Shown here piece after piece: positions 24,076 to 32,934 of a DNA stretch of 64,000 nucleotides; the stretch's first letter is position 1; each line of letters opens with the position of its first letter. Source of the stretch: Caulobacter sp. X (lineage in GTDB: Bacteria; Pseudomonadota; Alphaproteobacteria; Caulobacterales; Caulobacteraceae); NCBI RefSeq assembly GCF_002742635.1, contig NZ_PEGF01000001.1, forward strand, positions 992,001 through 1,056,000, written 5' to 3'. Both the position numbers and the translations under genes were made by a program. Below the pieces are notes generated by a model, which saw only the letters and a list, made by a program, of their open reading frames with translations, was not told where the DNA came from and did no database searches.

Positions 24076-24179
24076 ACCGGAAGGCCGCAGGTTGTCGCCG
24101 TGGAACGCCGTCGTGTCAATCAACGGACTGTGAAAAAGCCCCTGAAATACTGGCGATATGGCGAATTCTGGCTCCGGGG

Positions 24180-24698
24180 TCACACCTCCTCGGGCATGGG
24201 AGCGGCGAACATCTTGGCGGCGACTTCCGGCGTGTAGAACGCATGGTACCGCTCGCTGCCCTTGGGCGGCAGGACTTCGACCAGGAAACGGTTGTCGATC
24301 CACAGCTCCACAAGATCGAAGGCGCCGCCGCGATCGCAGTGCACCGCCCGCCAGCGCTTCTCCGCGCCGATGGACAAAATCTCCTCCACCGACAGCTTGG
24401 TGGTGATCGCTACGTGGAAGCCGCTGGCGTCCTGGGGCGCGCCGTCCTGGCGGATCTGGGTTTCCCACGGCATCACGAACGGGCCGTTGGAGGCGCGCCC
24501 GTCGGGTTGTCCCTGGCCGGGATGATGGGCGGCGGCGGCGGGCATGACCTCGACGCCAAGACCCGAGCCGTCCCGGGCGATGGCGACCCAGGCGCCGTCC
24601 ACCACGGGAAACGGCATGACCTCGCCGTCGATGATGCGGCCGAAGACCTCGGCCGTGGCTTGGGGGTCGCGGGCGGGAATGGATATGTGAGCGATCAT
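24180..24698 (-). CDS. VOC (glyoxalase/bleomycin-resistance) superfamily protein
   Basis: 172 residues. Starts MIAHISIPARDPQATAEVFGRIIDGEVMPFPV, the first beta-alpha-beta unit of a VOC module. The second half includes FHVAITTKLSVEEIL and VELWIDNRFLVEVLPP. Possible metal ligands are His4, a His in GFHVAI and a Glu in FLVEVL. The substrate is unknown. It begins 5 bases after the TetR gene ends, so the pair is cotranscribed. Confidence 0.8.
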   Translation of the reverse strand: MIAHISIPARDPQATAEVFGRIIDGEVMPFPVVDGAWVAIARDGSGLGVEVMPAAAAHHPGQGQPDGRASNGPFVMPWETQIRQDGAPQDASGFHVAITTKLSVEEILSIGAEKRWRAVHCDRGGAFDLVELWIDNRFLVEVLPPKGSERYHAFYTPEVAAKMFAAPMPEEV

Positions 24699-24703
24699 GG
24701 CGG

Positions 24704-25360
24704 TCAGCTTTCTGGCTGTAATGTGCTTTCAGTGAACTGGGCGAAGGGATCGGGAGCGATGGACGCCGCGCCCCGGGACCTTAGGTCGGTCAACAGAACT
24801 TCGGTCGCCCAGCCCAGAGCGTCGGCGGCGGGCTGGCCCGTGAGGTTCCACTGCTCGCGCAGCGAAAGCCAGGAATAGGCCGAATAGAGAAGCTGCAGCA
24901 CGGCGGCCGCCTTGGCCTGTTCGCCTTCGGGCAGGCCGGGCGCGGCTTGGGCCACCACCGCCAGGAAGGCCTCCCGGCGCTCGGGATCCAGGCTGGCGCG
25001 GGCCGCGCGCCCTTGCGGCGTCGTCACCCGCGCGACGATCTGGGCCGGATTGGCGTCGAAGCTGGCCATCAAGGGCCCAATCTTGGCCTGCAGGTCGGCC
25101 GGGCCTTCGGGCATGCCGACCCGCACGCCGTCCTTGCGGTTCAAATGCTCCCACAGGCCCTTCAGCAGCAGTTCGCGGCTGGGGAAGTGGCGATAGACCG
25201 TGACCTCGGTCACTTGGGCGCGCTCAGCGACGGCGCGGTTTGTAGGCGCCTGTCCATCCCCCTCCTCCACCAGAGCGGCCATGGCCGCGAGGATGCGCTC
25301 GCGGGTGGCTTCGGCTTGGTCGCGGCGGAGCGCGGAATTGTATGATCGAACAGACGACAT
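24704..25360 (-). CDS. TetR family transcriptional regulator
   Basis: 218 residues. N-terminal TetR HTH: TRERILAAMAALVEEGDGQAPTNRAVAERAQVTEVTVYRHFPSRELLLKGL. The ligand-binding C-terminal part is alpha-helical and not diagnostic. It probably represses itself and the VOC gene downstream. A small dyad, ATGTA-N9-TACAT (25362-25380), immediately upstream of the start could be its operator. Confidence 0.88.
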   Translation of the reverse strand: MSSVRSYNSALRRDQAEATRERILAAMAALVEEGDGQAPTNRAVAERAQVTEVTVYRHFPSRELLLKGLWEHLNRKDGVRVGMPEGPADLQAKIGPLMASFDANPAQIVARVTTPQGRAARASLDPERREAFLAVVAQAAPGLPEGEQAKAAAVLQLLYSAYSWLSLREQWNLTGQPAADALGWATEVLLTDLRSRGAASIAPDPFAQFTESTLQPES

Positions 25361-25361
25361 G

Positions 25362-25380
25362 ATGTAGGTGTGTATTACAT
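25362..25380. promoter_or_regulatory. Possible TetR operator dyad
   Basis: ATGTA (25362-25366), nine bases, TACAT (25376-25380), two bases upstream of the TetR start and next to an AT-rich TTAATTATG stretch. The arms are short, so this is a guess from position. Confidence 0.3.
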
Positions 25381-25401
25381 TAATTATGACGCCGCAACAC
25401 G

Positions 25402-25430
25402 AAAAGGCCCCGGGCCTTGCGGACCGGGGC
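25402..25430 (-). terminator. Terminator of the ABC permease gene
   Basis: On the minus strand, GCCCCGG (25430-25424), loop TCCGCAAGGC, CCGGGGC (25413-25407), then CTTTTC. It lies 26 bases past the permease stop. Confidence 0.7.
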
Positions 25431-25455
25431 TTCGAAGGTGGCGATCAGACTGGGC

Positions 25456-26277
25456 TCAGCTCTTCAGCCGATAGCCCGTCACGAACAGCCGCCAGCACCA
25501 CAGGAAAAGCGCCACCGTCATCAGACCCGTCGAGGCCACCCCGATGGCGATCGAGCCGTCGGCGTGGCCGATGAAGCCGTAGCGGAAGCCGTCGATCAGA
25601 TAGAAGAACGGGTTGAAGTGGCTGGCCGAGCGGAAGGGCTCTGGCAGCTTGTCCACCAGGTAGAAGGTGCCCGACAGGAAGGTCATCGGCATGATCAGGA
25701 AGTTGGTCACGGCCGCCAGTTGGTCGAACTTCTCCGACCACAGACCCGCGGCGACGCCGGCGAGGCCCAGGCTCAGGGACGCGACCGCGCCGAAATAGAC
25801 GATCGCCCAGGGATGGACGATCGACAGCCCCGCGCCGGGCAGGACGCCCACGACCAGCGCCGTGACCGCGCCGACCACGATCCCGCGCGTCGCCGCCCCC
25901 AGAGTGAAGGCCGAGACCTGCTCCAGCGCCGACAGCGGCGGGGTCAGGAAATCGGGCGTCAGGCCCATCATCTTGGCCTGGATCAGCGATGACGAGGAAT
26001 TGGCGAAGGCGTTGTTCAGGATGGCCATCATGATCAGGCCCGGGGCCACGAAATGGCCGAAGGTCACGCCGCCGACGGCCGGGCGGCTGGCGCCCACCGC
26101 GACCACGAAGACCAGCATGTAGAGCAGAGTCGTGACGACCGGCGCGGCCACCGTCTGTGTGCCAACCTTCCAGAACCGGCGGATCTCGCGCTGATAGAGG
26201 GTCAGGAAACCGCTCCAGTTCCAGCCGTGATAGTCGCGCGGCTGCGGCGGAATGACGCTCTGTGCGGTGTCTCTCAT
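25456..26277 (-). CDS. ABC-2 type transporter permease
   Basis: 273 residues. An N-terminal amphipathic stretch (WSGFLTLYQREIRRFWKV) is followed by six hydrophobic helices with the ABC-2 signature region (FGHFVAPGLIMMAILNNAFANSSSSLIQ and the late PLSALEQVSAFTLGAATRG). It resembles YadH-type export permeases. No ATP-binding partner is encoded next to it; upstream is the gcrA promoter and downstream the TetR gene. The nucleotide-binding subunit must be elsewhere. Confidence 0.88.
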   Translation of the reverse strand: MRDTAQSVIPPQPRDYHGWNWSGFLTLYQREIRRFWKVGTQTVAAPVVTTLLYMLVFVVAVGASRPAVGGVTFGHFVAPGLIMMAILNNAFANSSSSLIQAKMMGLTPDFLTPPLSALEQVSAFTLGAATRGIVVGAVTALVVGVLPGAGLSIVHPWAIVYFGAVASLSLGLAGVAAGLWSEKFDQLAAVTNFLIMPMTFLSGTFYLVDKLPEPFRSASHFNPFFYLIDGFRYGFIGHADGSIAIGVASTGLMTVALFLWCWRLFVTGYRLKS

Positions 26278-26346
26278 GCGCTCAACCCGTTGTTCTGCTT
26301 GGCCATGTGCGCCCTCGCCCCCCTTTTCGCAAGCTCGGGCTTGCGT

Positions 26347-26412
26347 GAATCAACATCTTGTTTCTGTGGACAGAGTCGTTGGCGCCCATTGTGTGTTTTA
26401 ATGCATTCTTTA
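26347..26412 (+). promoter_or_regulatory. gcrA control region: GANTC, DnaA-like and CtrA-like sites
   Basis: GAATC (26347-26351) and GAGTC (26373-26377) are CcrM methylation sites. TGTGGACAG (26365-26373) matches seven of nine bases of a reverse DnaA box. TTAA-N7-TTTA (26398-26412) is one base off the CtrA pattern TTAA-N7-TTAA. DnaA activation and CtrA repression of gcrA are established in Caulobacter crescentus; assigning these exact bases is inference. Confidence 0.5.
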
Positions 26413-26515
26413 CGATTAGTAGTAGGACGACCGCCGGCGGGGCGGTTCGATCACCAGATATGGGGTGATGGGCGTGGGGACGCCCTCTCCTCATTCTAGA
26501 TGGCGGAGACGGGTT

Positions 26516-27037
26516 ATGAGCTGGACCGACGAACGGGTCTCGACCTTGAAGAAGCTGTGGCTGGACGGACTGTCGGCCAGTCAGATCGCCAAGCAATTGG
26601 GCGGCGTCACGCGCAACGCCGTCATCGGCAAGGTTCACCGCCTCGGCCTGTCGGGCCGCGCCGCGCCCTCTCAACCGGCGCGTCCAGCCTTCAAGGCCCC
26701 GCGTCCCGCGCGTCCGGCCGCCCAGGCCATGCCGTCGGCCCCGCGTCGCGTGACGCCGATCGAGGCGCCGTCGATGCCCGTGACCGCCGCGCCGGCGCCG
26801 CTGCCGGCCTTCCGGCACGAGGAGCCGGGCTCGGCCACCGTGCTGACCCTGGGCGCGCACATGTGCAAGTGGCCGATTGGCGATCCGTCGTCCGAAGGCT
26901 TCACCTTCTGCGGCCGCCGCGCCTCGGACGGCCTGCCCTACTGCGTCGAACACGCCCGCGTGGCCTACCAGCCGCAGCAAACGAAGAAGAAGGGCGGCGC
27001 CACCGAGCTCGCTCGCTCGCTTCGCCGCTACATCTAA
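26516..27037 (+). CDS. gcrA: Cell cycle regulator GcrA
   Basis: 173 residues, the length known from Caulobacter. N-terminal DNA-binding domain SWTDERVSTLKKLWLDGLSASQIAKQLGGVTRNAVIGKVHRLGL, a Pro/Ala/Arg-rich linker (about 50-110), and the C-terminal sigma-70-contacting region with conserved CKWPIGDP, FCGRRA and PYCVEHARVAYQP. GcrA sits with RNA polymerase sigma-70 at promoters carrying methylated GANTC and drives S-phase genes. ATG 26516 is chosen; the frame reaches back to 26465. The presence of this gene is the main taxonomic marker of the window. Confidence 0.97.
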   Translation: MSWTDERVSTLKKLWLDGLSASQIAKQLGGVTRNAVIGKVHRLGLSGRAAPSQPARPAFKAPRPARPAAQAMPSAPRRVTPIEAPSMPVTAAPAPLPAFRHEEPGSATVLTLGAHMCKWPIGDPSSEGFTFCGRRASDGLPYCVEHARVAYQPQQTKKKGGATELARSLRRYI

Positions 27038-27067
27038 GAAGAACAAAAGTCTCTCAGAGCGGCGGGT

Positions 27068-27098
27068 CCCGGGCAGTCTTGCGACTGCCCGGGATTTT
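27068..27098 (+). terminator. Strong terminator of gcrA
   Basis: CCCGGGCAGTC (27068-27078), TTGC loop, GACTGCCCGGG (27083-27093), ATTTTCC. A perfect eleven-base stem between gcrA and xseA, so xseA has its own promoter or depends on read-through. Confidence 0.9.
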
Positions 27099-27129
27099 CC
27101 GTTTCGGGGGAAACCTCTAGATAAGGCGC

Positions 27130-28653
27130 ATGACGGACCTCGCGCCGAACGATTCCAACGCCCCGCCCTACTCGGTCTCCGAACTGGCCTTCGCCCTCAA
27201 GCGGACGCTGGAGGACCGCTACGGCTTCGTGCGGCTGCGCGGCGAGCTCTCCAAGGTCACCCATCACTCCAACGGCCATGTCTATCTGACCATCAAGGAC
27301 GACAAGGCCGCCATCGACGGCGTCGTCTGGAAGGGCAATGTCCGGGGCCTGGGCGTGCGGCCCGAGCACGGGCTTGAAGTGATCGTCACCGGCAAGATCA
27401 CCACCTATCCAGCCGGCTCGCGCTACCAGATCGTCATCGACAGCATGGAGGCCGCCGGCGTCGGCGCCCTGCTGGCCCAGCTCGAGCGGCTGAAGGCCAA
27501 GCTGGCGGCCGAGGGTCTGTTCTCCCCCGAGCGCAAGCGACCCCTGCCCTCGATGCCGGCCGTGGTCGGCGTGATCACCAGCCCGACCGGCGCGGTCATC
27601 CGCGACATCCTGCACCGCATCCGCGACCGCTGGCCCTGCCAGGTGCTGGTCTGGCCGGTCGTGGTGCAGGGCGACGCCGCCGCCGCGCAGGTCAGCGCGG
27701 CGATACGGGGCTTCAACGCCATCCAGCCCGGCGGCCCCATTCCCCGCCCCGACATCCTGATCGTCGCCCGGGGCGGCGGCTCGGTCGAGGACCTGTGGGC
27801 CTTCAACGACGAGGCCCTGGCCCGCACGGTGGCCGAGAGCACGATCCCGCTGATCTCGGCCGTCGGCCACGAGACCGACACCACCTTGATCGACTTCGTT
27901 TCGGACCGCCGCGCGCCCACGCCCACCGCCGCCGCCGAGATGGCGACGCCGGTGCTGGCCGAGCTGCGGGCGCTGATCTCGGACTTCGACCGCCGCCTCA
28001 ACCGCTGCGGCGCGCGCGTCATCGAGGAGCGCCGCACGCGCCTGACCAGCGCCGCGCGCGGCCTGCCGCGTCCCAACGACCTGCTGGCGCTTGCCCAGCA
28101 GCGCTTCGACATCGCCTCGGGCCGGCTGGACGCGGCCCTGCACCGCAACACCACCGTCCACGCCCAGGACCTTCTGAAGGTCACCGCGCGCCTGACGCCG
28201 GACGCTCTGCGCCGCCAGCACGCCGCCAAGGCCGATCGGCTCGCCGACCTGGGCCGTCGCCTGAACGCTTGCGGGACCCGCTCGGTGGACCGCGTCCGGG
28301 ACCACGCCCGCCTGCCGCTGCTGTGGGCCCGTCTTGGTTCCGCCGCCGAGCGCCGCTTGACTCGCGCCGAGGACCAGCTGGCCAACCTCGACAAGCTTCG
28401 CCTGTCGCTAAACCCACGCCGACCGCTGGAGCTGGGCTTCGCGCTGGTCCGCAAGGCCGACGGGACGATCATCCGCTCGGCCGCCGCCTTGGCCTTCGGG
28501 GACCAAGTGGCCCTGCAGTTCGCCGACGGCGAGCGCGAAGCGGTGATCGGGAATGAGGGCGCGCCCCCCGCCCCGACGCCCGCCCCCGCCCCGACGCCTA
28601 AGCCTCGCCCCAAGCCGGTCACACCGTCGACCGAACAAGGCGACCTGTTCTGA
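27130..28653 (+). CDS. xseA: Exodeoxyribonuclease VII large subunit
   Basis: 507 residues. N-terminal OB fold ([44 protein letters not shown]), then the catalytic core with [43 protein letters not shown] and [28 protein letters not shown], followed by a long helical, Arg-rich C-terminal region. With XseB it degrades single-stranded DNA. The last 40 residues are Pro/Lys-rich and disordered. xseB is not in the window. Confidence 0.95.
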   Translation: MTDLAPNDSNAPPYSVSELAFALKRTLEDRYGFVRLRGELSKVTHHSNGHVYLTIKDDKAAIDGVVWKGNVRGLGVRPEHGLEVIVTGKITTYPAGSRYQIVIDSMEAAGVGALLAQLERLKAKLAAEGLFSPERKRPLPSMPAVVGVITSPTGAVIRDILHRIRDRWPCQVLVWPVVVQGDAAAAQVSAAIRGFNAIQPGGPIPRPDILIVARGGGSVEDLWAFNDEALARTVAESTIPLISAVGHETDTTLIDFVSDRRAPTPTAAAEMATPVLAELRALISDFDRRLNRCGARVIEERRTRLTSAARGLPRPNDLLALAQQRFDIASGRLDAALHRNTTVHAQDLLKVTARLTPDALRRQHAAKADRLADLGRRLNACGTRSVDRVRDHARLPLLWARLGSAAERRLTRAEDQLANLDKLRLSLNPRRPLELGFALVRKADGTIIRSAAALAFGDQVALQFADGEREAVIGNEGAPPAPTPAPAPTPKPRPKPVTPSTEQGDLF

Positions 28654-28681
28654 AGCGCCGCTCTGGCGTAGAGTATGGACC

Positions 28682-28894
28682 ATGAACGCTTTCGATCGTG
28701 ATCTCGGTAAGCCCGACGACCTGGCCGTCCTGCATTATGGCGACGGCGAATACGCCGTGCTCTCGCCCGGCCGCTTCGTGTTGTGCGCCGTCACCAATGC
28801 GAAAATCCCGCTGGACGCCCTGCGCTACTGGAGCCCCGAGCACCAGGAGGCCTATGCCGGCGCGGTCGAGGCTCTCAAGCGCTGGCAAGGCTGA
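28682..28894 (+). CDS. DUF2093 small protein
   Basis: 70 residues. Begins MNAFDRDLGKPDDLAVLHYGDGEYAVLSPGRFVLCAVTN and continues with IPLDALRYWSPEHQEAY, matching the small alphaproteobacterial DUF2093 family. Often encoded beside xseA in this group; function unknown. ATG 28682 lies 28 bases after the xseA stop. Confidence 0.85.
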   Translation: MNAFDRDLGKPDDLAVLHYGDGEYAVLSPGRFVLCAVTNAKIPLDALRYWSPEHQEAYAGAVEALKRWQG

Positions 28895-29104
28895 GAGCTC
28901 GCGTCGCCCCGTGGTGTCTATTCCACGTCCCCAAAGCCCATCCGACGACATTCGGCCAGACTTCCGGAATCCTGGTTCGCGTTATTCGTGTCTAGCTTGA
29001 GCTTAAATCATTCGTTAGCAATGCCGACCTCACCGGAACGTTAGGTCGCCAAGGCGATCTTCGTCTGGCCTTTCCCGCGAGATCCTTAAGGAGGCGGCTA
29101 GCGA

Positions 29105-29632
29105 ATGCCGGCGGCGTTTGAAAAGCTGCGTTTCCTGCTGGTGGACGACAACCAGCATATTCGGTCGATCGTCTCGACGATCCTGAAGGGCGTGGGCGCG
29201 CGGCAGATCCGGGAAGCCATGGACGGCGCCGAGGCGCTGCAGGTCTTGCGGGACTGGCGCCCGGACATCGCGATCGTCGACTTCAAAATGAGCCCCCTGG
29301 ACGGCGTGCAATTCACCCATCTGGTCCGCAATGCGGACGACAGCGTCGATCCGTTCCTGCCGATCATCATGCTGACCGGCTTCGCCGAGCGCCACCGCGT
29401 GTTCGAAGCCCGAGACTCCGGGGTCACCGAGATCGTGGTCAAGCCGGTCACCGCTCGGTCCCTGCTGGACCGGATCAACACGGTGATCTTCCACCCGCGG
29501 CCGTTCATCCGCTCGCCGGACTATTTCGGCCCGTGCCGGCGACGCCGAAACGACCCGTCGCACAAGGGCCCCTTCCGCCGGGCCGGCGAAGCGGATTCGG
29601 GCGAAACGCCCGGCGACACGGTCGAGATCTAG
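29105..29632 (+). CDS. Single-domain CheY-like response regulator with short tail
   Basis: 175 residues. Receiver domain about 8-128: acidic pair in LLVDDNQHIR (Asp14, Asp15), phospho-acceptor Asp59 in AIVDFKMSPLDG, Thr in IIMLTGF, Lys in VVKPVT. About 45 residues follow with a basic RRRRNDP and an acidic end, with no output domain. Start ATG 29105 has AGGAGG about ten bases upstream. The last four bases overlap the convergent acyltransferase gene. The partner kinase is unknown. Confidence 0.9.
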   Translation: MPAAFEKLRFLLVDDNQHIRSIVSTILKGVGARQIREAMDGAEALQVLRDWRPDIAIVDFKMSPLDGVQFTHLVRNADDSVDPFLPIIMLTGFAERHRVFEARDSGVTEIVVKPVTARSLLDRINTVIFHPRPFIRSPDYFGPCRRRRNDPSHKGPFRRAGEADSGETPGDTVEI

Positions 29633-30573
29633 GTCGTCGGCCCGGCGGCCCGCTCGCGCTCGGCCAGGGCGGCGTAGACCTCGTTCGGCCAGCGACGGTG
29701 GACCCAGAACCACTCGGCCGGCCGCTCGCGGATGCGGTCTTCCATGAAGGCGTTGATCATCCGCACGCCGGCCTCGATGTCGGCCGTGCGGTCGCCGGTC
29801 TTGGGCGGCACGATCGGCTCATGCACCACCGCCCGGAAGCGGGCGCCCTTCAGGCGCTGAACCGACATGGGCTGCAGGACCGTGCCGAAGCGGATCGCCA
29901 GGCGCGTCGGCCCCGGCGCGGTGCGGGCGTCATGGCCGAAGAACGGCGCCGCCACGCCGCTGTTGAACTTCTGGTCGTTCATCAGGGCGACCGAGCGCCC
30001 CTCCTTCATGCCTTCCAGCAGCTCGCGCGCGCCATCGCCGCCCTTGGGCGCGAACAGGCGCACGCCATAGCGGAAGCGACTGTCCTTGATGCGCTTGTCG
30101 ACATAGGGGTTGTTGGCCGCGCGATAGGTCATCTCGCAGATCACGCCGCTGTCGACGATGGCGGCCGGCATGACCTCCCAGTTCGACAGGTGGCCCGAGA
30201 CGAAGACGACCGGGATCTTCTCGCGGGCGATCTCTTCCAGGCGCTCCTTGCCCACGACCTCGACCCGGCCGGTGGACGGCAGGATCTTGTCCATCAGCGG
30301 GAACTCGGCGAACGAGCGCCCCAGGCCCTCCCACTGCTCATCCAGGATCCGAGCGTGCCAGGCGGCGTCCTTCTCAGGGAAGGCGAGCTTGAGATTGCGC
30401 GTGGCGACCTTGTGCGCGCCGCTCATCGGCCCAAAGGTCTTGCCCAGCCAGCCGCCGAAATCCGAGGCGCGATCCACGCCCATCAGGCGCACGGCCCCGA
30501 TGAAGAGGTCGAAGCCCAAGGCTTCCAACCGCCACAGCAGATCCTGCACCCAAGGCCGACGCTTATCAGACAT
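29629..30573 (-). CDS. Lipid A biosynthesis acyltransferase (LpxL/HtrB family)
   Basis: 314 residues. Inner-membrane enzyme adding secondary acyl chains to lipid A or a related glycolipid. An N-terminal hydrophobic segment (LGFDLFIGAVRLMGV) is followed by the catalytic H-x4-E motif in SGHLSNWEVMPA, then MTYRAANNPYVDKRI and MNDQKFNSGVAAPFFG. The tail WFWVHRRWPNE is typical. The exact chain added cannot be told. Confidence 0.9.
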   Translation of the reverse strand: MSDKRRPWVQDLLWRLEALGFDLFIGAVRLMGVDRASDFGGWLGKTFGPMSGAHKVATRNLKLAFPEKDAAWHARILDEQWEGLGRSFAEFPLMDKILPSTGRVEVVGKERLEEIAREKIPVVFVSGHLSNWEVMPAAIVDSGVICEMTYRAANNPYVDKRIKDSRFRYGVRLFAPKGGDGARELLEGMKEGRSVALMNDQKFNSGVAAPFFGHDARTAPGPTRLAIRFGTVLQPMSVQRLKGARFRAVVHEPIVPPKTGDRTADIEAGVRMINAFMEDRIRERPAEWFWVHRRWPNEVYAALAERERAAGPTT

Positions 30574-30684
30574 GCGCCCTTAGTAGGCTTGGCCGGCCGC
30601 TTCGCGCAACGGCACGCGATTTGCGGCTCGCGGGGCATCTCGTTCCGTTTCGGTACGAGGCAAGGTTAAGGGGGCTAGAGTTTC

Positions 30685-31068
30685 ATGGGTAACGACATCG
30701 ACGTCCACCTGGGCAAGCGCCTGCGTCGGCGTCGCCGTCTGCTGGGTCTGACGCAGCAGCAGTTGGCCGAAACGGTCGGCGTGCGCTTCCAACAGATCCA
30801 GAAGTACGAGTGCGGCGCCAATCGCATCTCGGCGGCGCGGCTTTGGCAGCTGGCCGAGGCCCTGGAGGTGCCGGTCGGCTACTTCTACGACGGCCTCTCG
30901 GCGATCCGGCGCGAGATGGTCGGCGAGGCGGCCGAGAGCGGCGAGATGTTCGCGCGCAAGGAGACGCTGGACCTGGTCCGCGCCTACTACCTGCTGGGCG
31001 AACGCCCGCGTCGACGTCTCCTGGACCTCGCCAAGTCGCTGCATGGCGGCGAGCTGGCGGAAGCCTAA
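30685..31068 (+). CDS. XRE/Cro-CI family transcriptional regulator
   Basis: 127 residues. N-terminal HTH about 8-65: LGKRLRRRRRLLGLTQQQLAETVGVRFQQIQKYECGANRISAARLWQLAEALEV, followed by VGYFYDGL and a helical C-terminal part. This is the common alphaproteobacterial form, in which the HTH is followed by a 60-residue helical dimerisation region. It precedes the hisN-like gene by 69 bases; targets are unknown. Confidence 0.9.
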   Translation: MGNDIDVHLGKRLRRRRRLLGLTQQQLAETVGVRFQQIQKYECGANRISAARLWQLAEALEVPVGYFYDGLSAIRREMVGEAAESGEMFARKETLDLVRAYYLLGERPRRRLLDLAKSLHGGELAEA

Positions 31069-31137
31069 CGCGTCCGCGCAACCGACACGCGCGGAAAGGC
31101 GTGGCGCTGCGACGGCTGGAAAGCTAAACCCGCGCGC

Positions 31138-31974
31138 ATGACTCTTTCCGCTGATCGGCTCGCGGCGCTCGACGCCTTCGTCATCGACCTGAACAAGGCC
31201 TCGGCGGCCGCCATCCTCCCGCTGTTTCGGGCGGATCACGGCTTGGAAGACAAGGGCGCGGGCAAGAACCTGCCGCGTGACACGCACGGGGCCTTCGATC
31301 CGGTGACCGAGGCCGACCGCGGCGCCGAGGCCGCGATTCGCAAGCTGATCGCCGAGCGCTACCCCGAACACGGCGTGATCGGCGAGGAATATGGCGAGGA
31401 TCGTCCCGACGCCGAGTTCGTCTGGGTGCTGGACCCGATCGACGGCACGCGCGCCTTCATCTCGGGCCTGCCGCTGTGGACCACCCTGATTGGCCTGCGT
31501 CACGACGGTCGCCCGGTGCTGGGCTCGATCGGCCAGCCCTTCACCGACGAGCTGTTCATCGGCCACGCCGGCGGCGCGCGCCTGATCGCGCGGGGCGAAA
31601 CCGCGCCGATCCGCGTGCGTGAGTGCGCCAATCTGAACGACGCGGTGATCGCCACCACCGATCCCGACGCCTGCTTCGATGGGGCCGAGCGCGGCGCGTG
31701 GCTGCAGGTGCGCGCGGCGGCCAAGCTGGCCCGCCTGGGCTGCGACGCCTACGCCTACGCCATGGTCGCCATGGGCAAGATGGACATGGTCATCGAGGCG
31801 GGTCTGAAGTCGTGGGACATCGAGGCCGCCATCCCCGTCGTCGAGGCCGCCGGCGGCATGGTCACCAACTGGCGCGGCGAGACAATCGGCCCGAACGGCG
31901 GTCAGATGGTGATCTCGGGCGACCGTCGCCCGCTGGACGAGGCCCTGGTCAGCCTCAAGCGCTCGGCGAAATAG
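31138..31974 (+). CDS. hisN: Inositol-monophosphatase family phosphatase, likely histidinol-phosphatase
   Basis: 278 residues. Metal-binding signature of the IMPase superfamily: GEEYGED, WVLDPIDGTRAF and the late KSWDIEAAIPVVEAAGG. The sequence around PIDGTRAFISGLPLWTTLIGL matches HisN-type histidinol-phosphate phosphatases, which complete histidine synthesis in actinobacteria and alphaproteobacteria. Other sugar or nucleotide phosphates remain possible. The 3' end overlaps the convergent hydrolase gene by 20 bases. Confidence 0.85.
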   Translation: MTLSADRLAALDAFVIDLNKASAAAILPLFRADHGLEDKGAGKNLPRDTHGAFDPVTEADRGAEAAIRKLIAERYPEHGVIGEEYGEDRPDAEFVWVLDPIDGTRAFISGLPLWTTLIGLRHDGRPVLGSIGQPFTDELFIGHAGGARLIARGETAPIRVRECANLNDAVIATTDPDACFDGAERGAWLQVRAAAKLARLGCDAYAYAMVAMGKMDMVIEAGLKSWDIEAAIPVVEAAGGMVTNWRGETIGPNGGQMVISGDRRPLDEALVSLKRSAK

Positions 31975-32929
31975 GCGCGCCGACGGTCGCTGTCCCGTCG
32001 ACCGTTTCGTCGAACGCCTTCCAGAAGACCGCCCGGCGGGGATCGGTCTCGATCAGGATCTCGTGGAACGCGCCAGGGACTTCGATGTAGCGCCCCTGCG
32101 ATAAGCGCTCTGCGATCGCTTTCAGGGCGGGGTTGAGCACGCGATCGTCCAGTTCGGCGGCGACGATCGTGACCGGAATATCGAGGCTCTCGACCGCGCC
32201 CCGCCGCGCCAGCCAAGCGCAGGCCGACACCGCGAAATCCAGCCAGCCCCAGGTCACGCCGCCCAGGGCGATCCGCGGATCGGCCTTCAGTTGGGCGCGA
32301 TAGCGGTCGTAGCGCGCGCGATCGTGCGTAAGCTTTTCGACCTCGAAGGTCTGGGTCAGGGGATCGTAGGCGGCGCTGACATAGCGGCCCGCGAAGCCGA
32401 AGCGGGATAACGTCCACGACAAGGCCTTGGCGGCCAAGGGGGGCACGGCGCCCGTATTGATCCCCAGCATCGGGGCTGACAGGACGCAGGCCGAAAAGCG
32501 CCGCTCCCCCTTGGCCAGAGCCAGCAAGGTCAGACAGCCGCCCATCGAGTGGCCCATGGCGATCCAGGGCTTGGGCAGCCGCGCCTCGAACGCGTCGAGC
32601 AGCGCCTTGTAGTCGTTCAGAAAAGGCTGGTAGCCGCGCGCGTGGCCCTTCAGCCGGTCGGGCAGACTGCGGGCCGAGAGCCCCTGCCCTCGCCAGTCGT
32701 GCGTCAAGACCGCGAAGCCGCGCGTCAGCAGGTCTTCGACGACCTCGAAATACTTCTCGATCGGCTCGGTGCGGCCGGGGCTGAGCACCACCGTTCCGCG
32801 CGCCGGACCGGTCGGGAAAAAGATCGCGGCGCGGAGGGTTGTCCCCTCCGCGCCGCGGAACCATTCAGCCTTGCCTTGGTCTGGAACCGGGGCCTCGAGT
32901 GTCGAGACCAGATAGGCCGGTTCCGTCAT
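31955..32929 (-). CDS. Lysophospholipase-like alpha/beta hydrolase
   Basis: 324 residues, no signal peptide. Fold landmarks: GTVVLSPGRTEPIEKYFEVVEDL, VLTHDWRGQGLS, nucleophile elbow AMGHSMGGCL, acid strand VTIVAAELDDRVL, and the His in VPGAFHEILIE. This is the PldB/monoglyceride-lipase layout. ATG 32929 is preferred to the long upstream frame, which runs antisense through the SCP2 gene. It starts 5 bases after the SCP2 gene stops. Confidence 0.88.
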   Translation of the reverse strand: MTEPAYLVSTLEAPVPDQGKAEWFRGAEGTTLRAAIFFPTGPARGTVVLSPGRTEPIEKYFEVVEDLLTRGFAVLTHDWRGQGLSARSLPDRLKGHARGYQPFLNDYKALLDAFEARLPKPWIAMGHSMGGCLTLLALAKGERRFSACVLSAPMLGINTGAVPPLAAKALSWTLSRFGFAGRYVSAAYDPLTQTFEVEKLTHDRARYDRYRAQLKADPRIALGGVTWGWLDFAVSACAWLARRGAVESLDIPVTIVAAELDDRVLNPALKAIAERLSQGRYIEVPGAFHEILIETDPRRAVFWKAFDETVDGTATVGAPISPSA

Positions 32930-32934
32930 AAGGC

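Noticed and set aside
29003..29018. TTAA-N8-TTAG resembling a CtrA site before the response regulator
   Set aside because: Spacing is eight rather than seven and the second half is off consensus.
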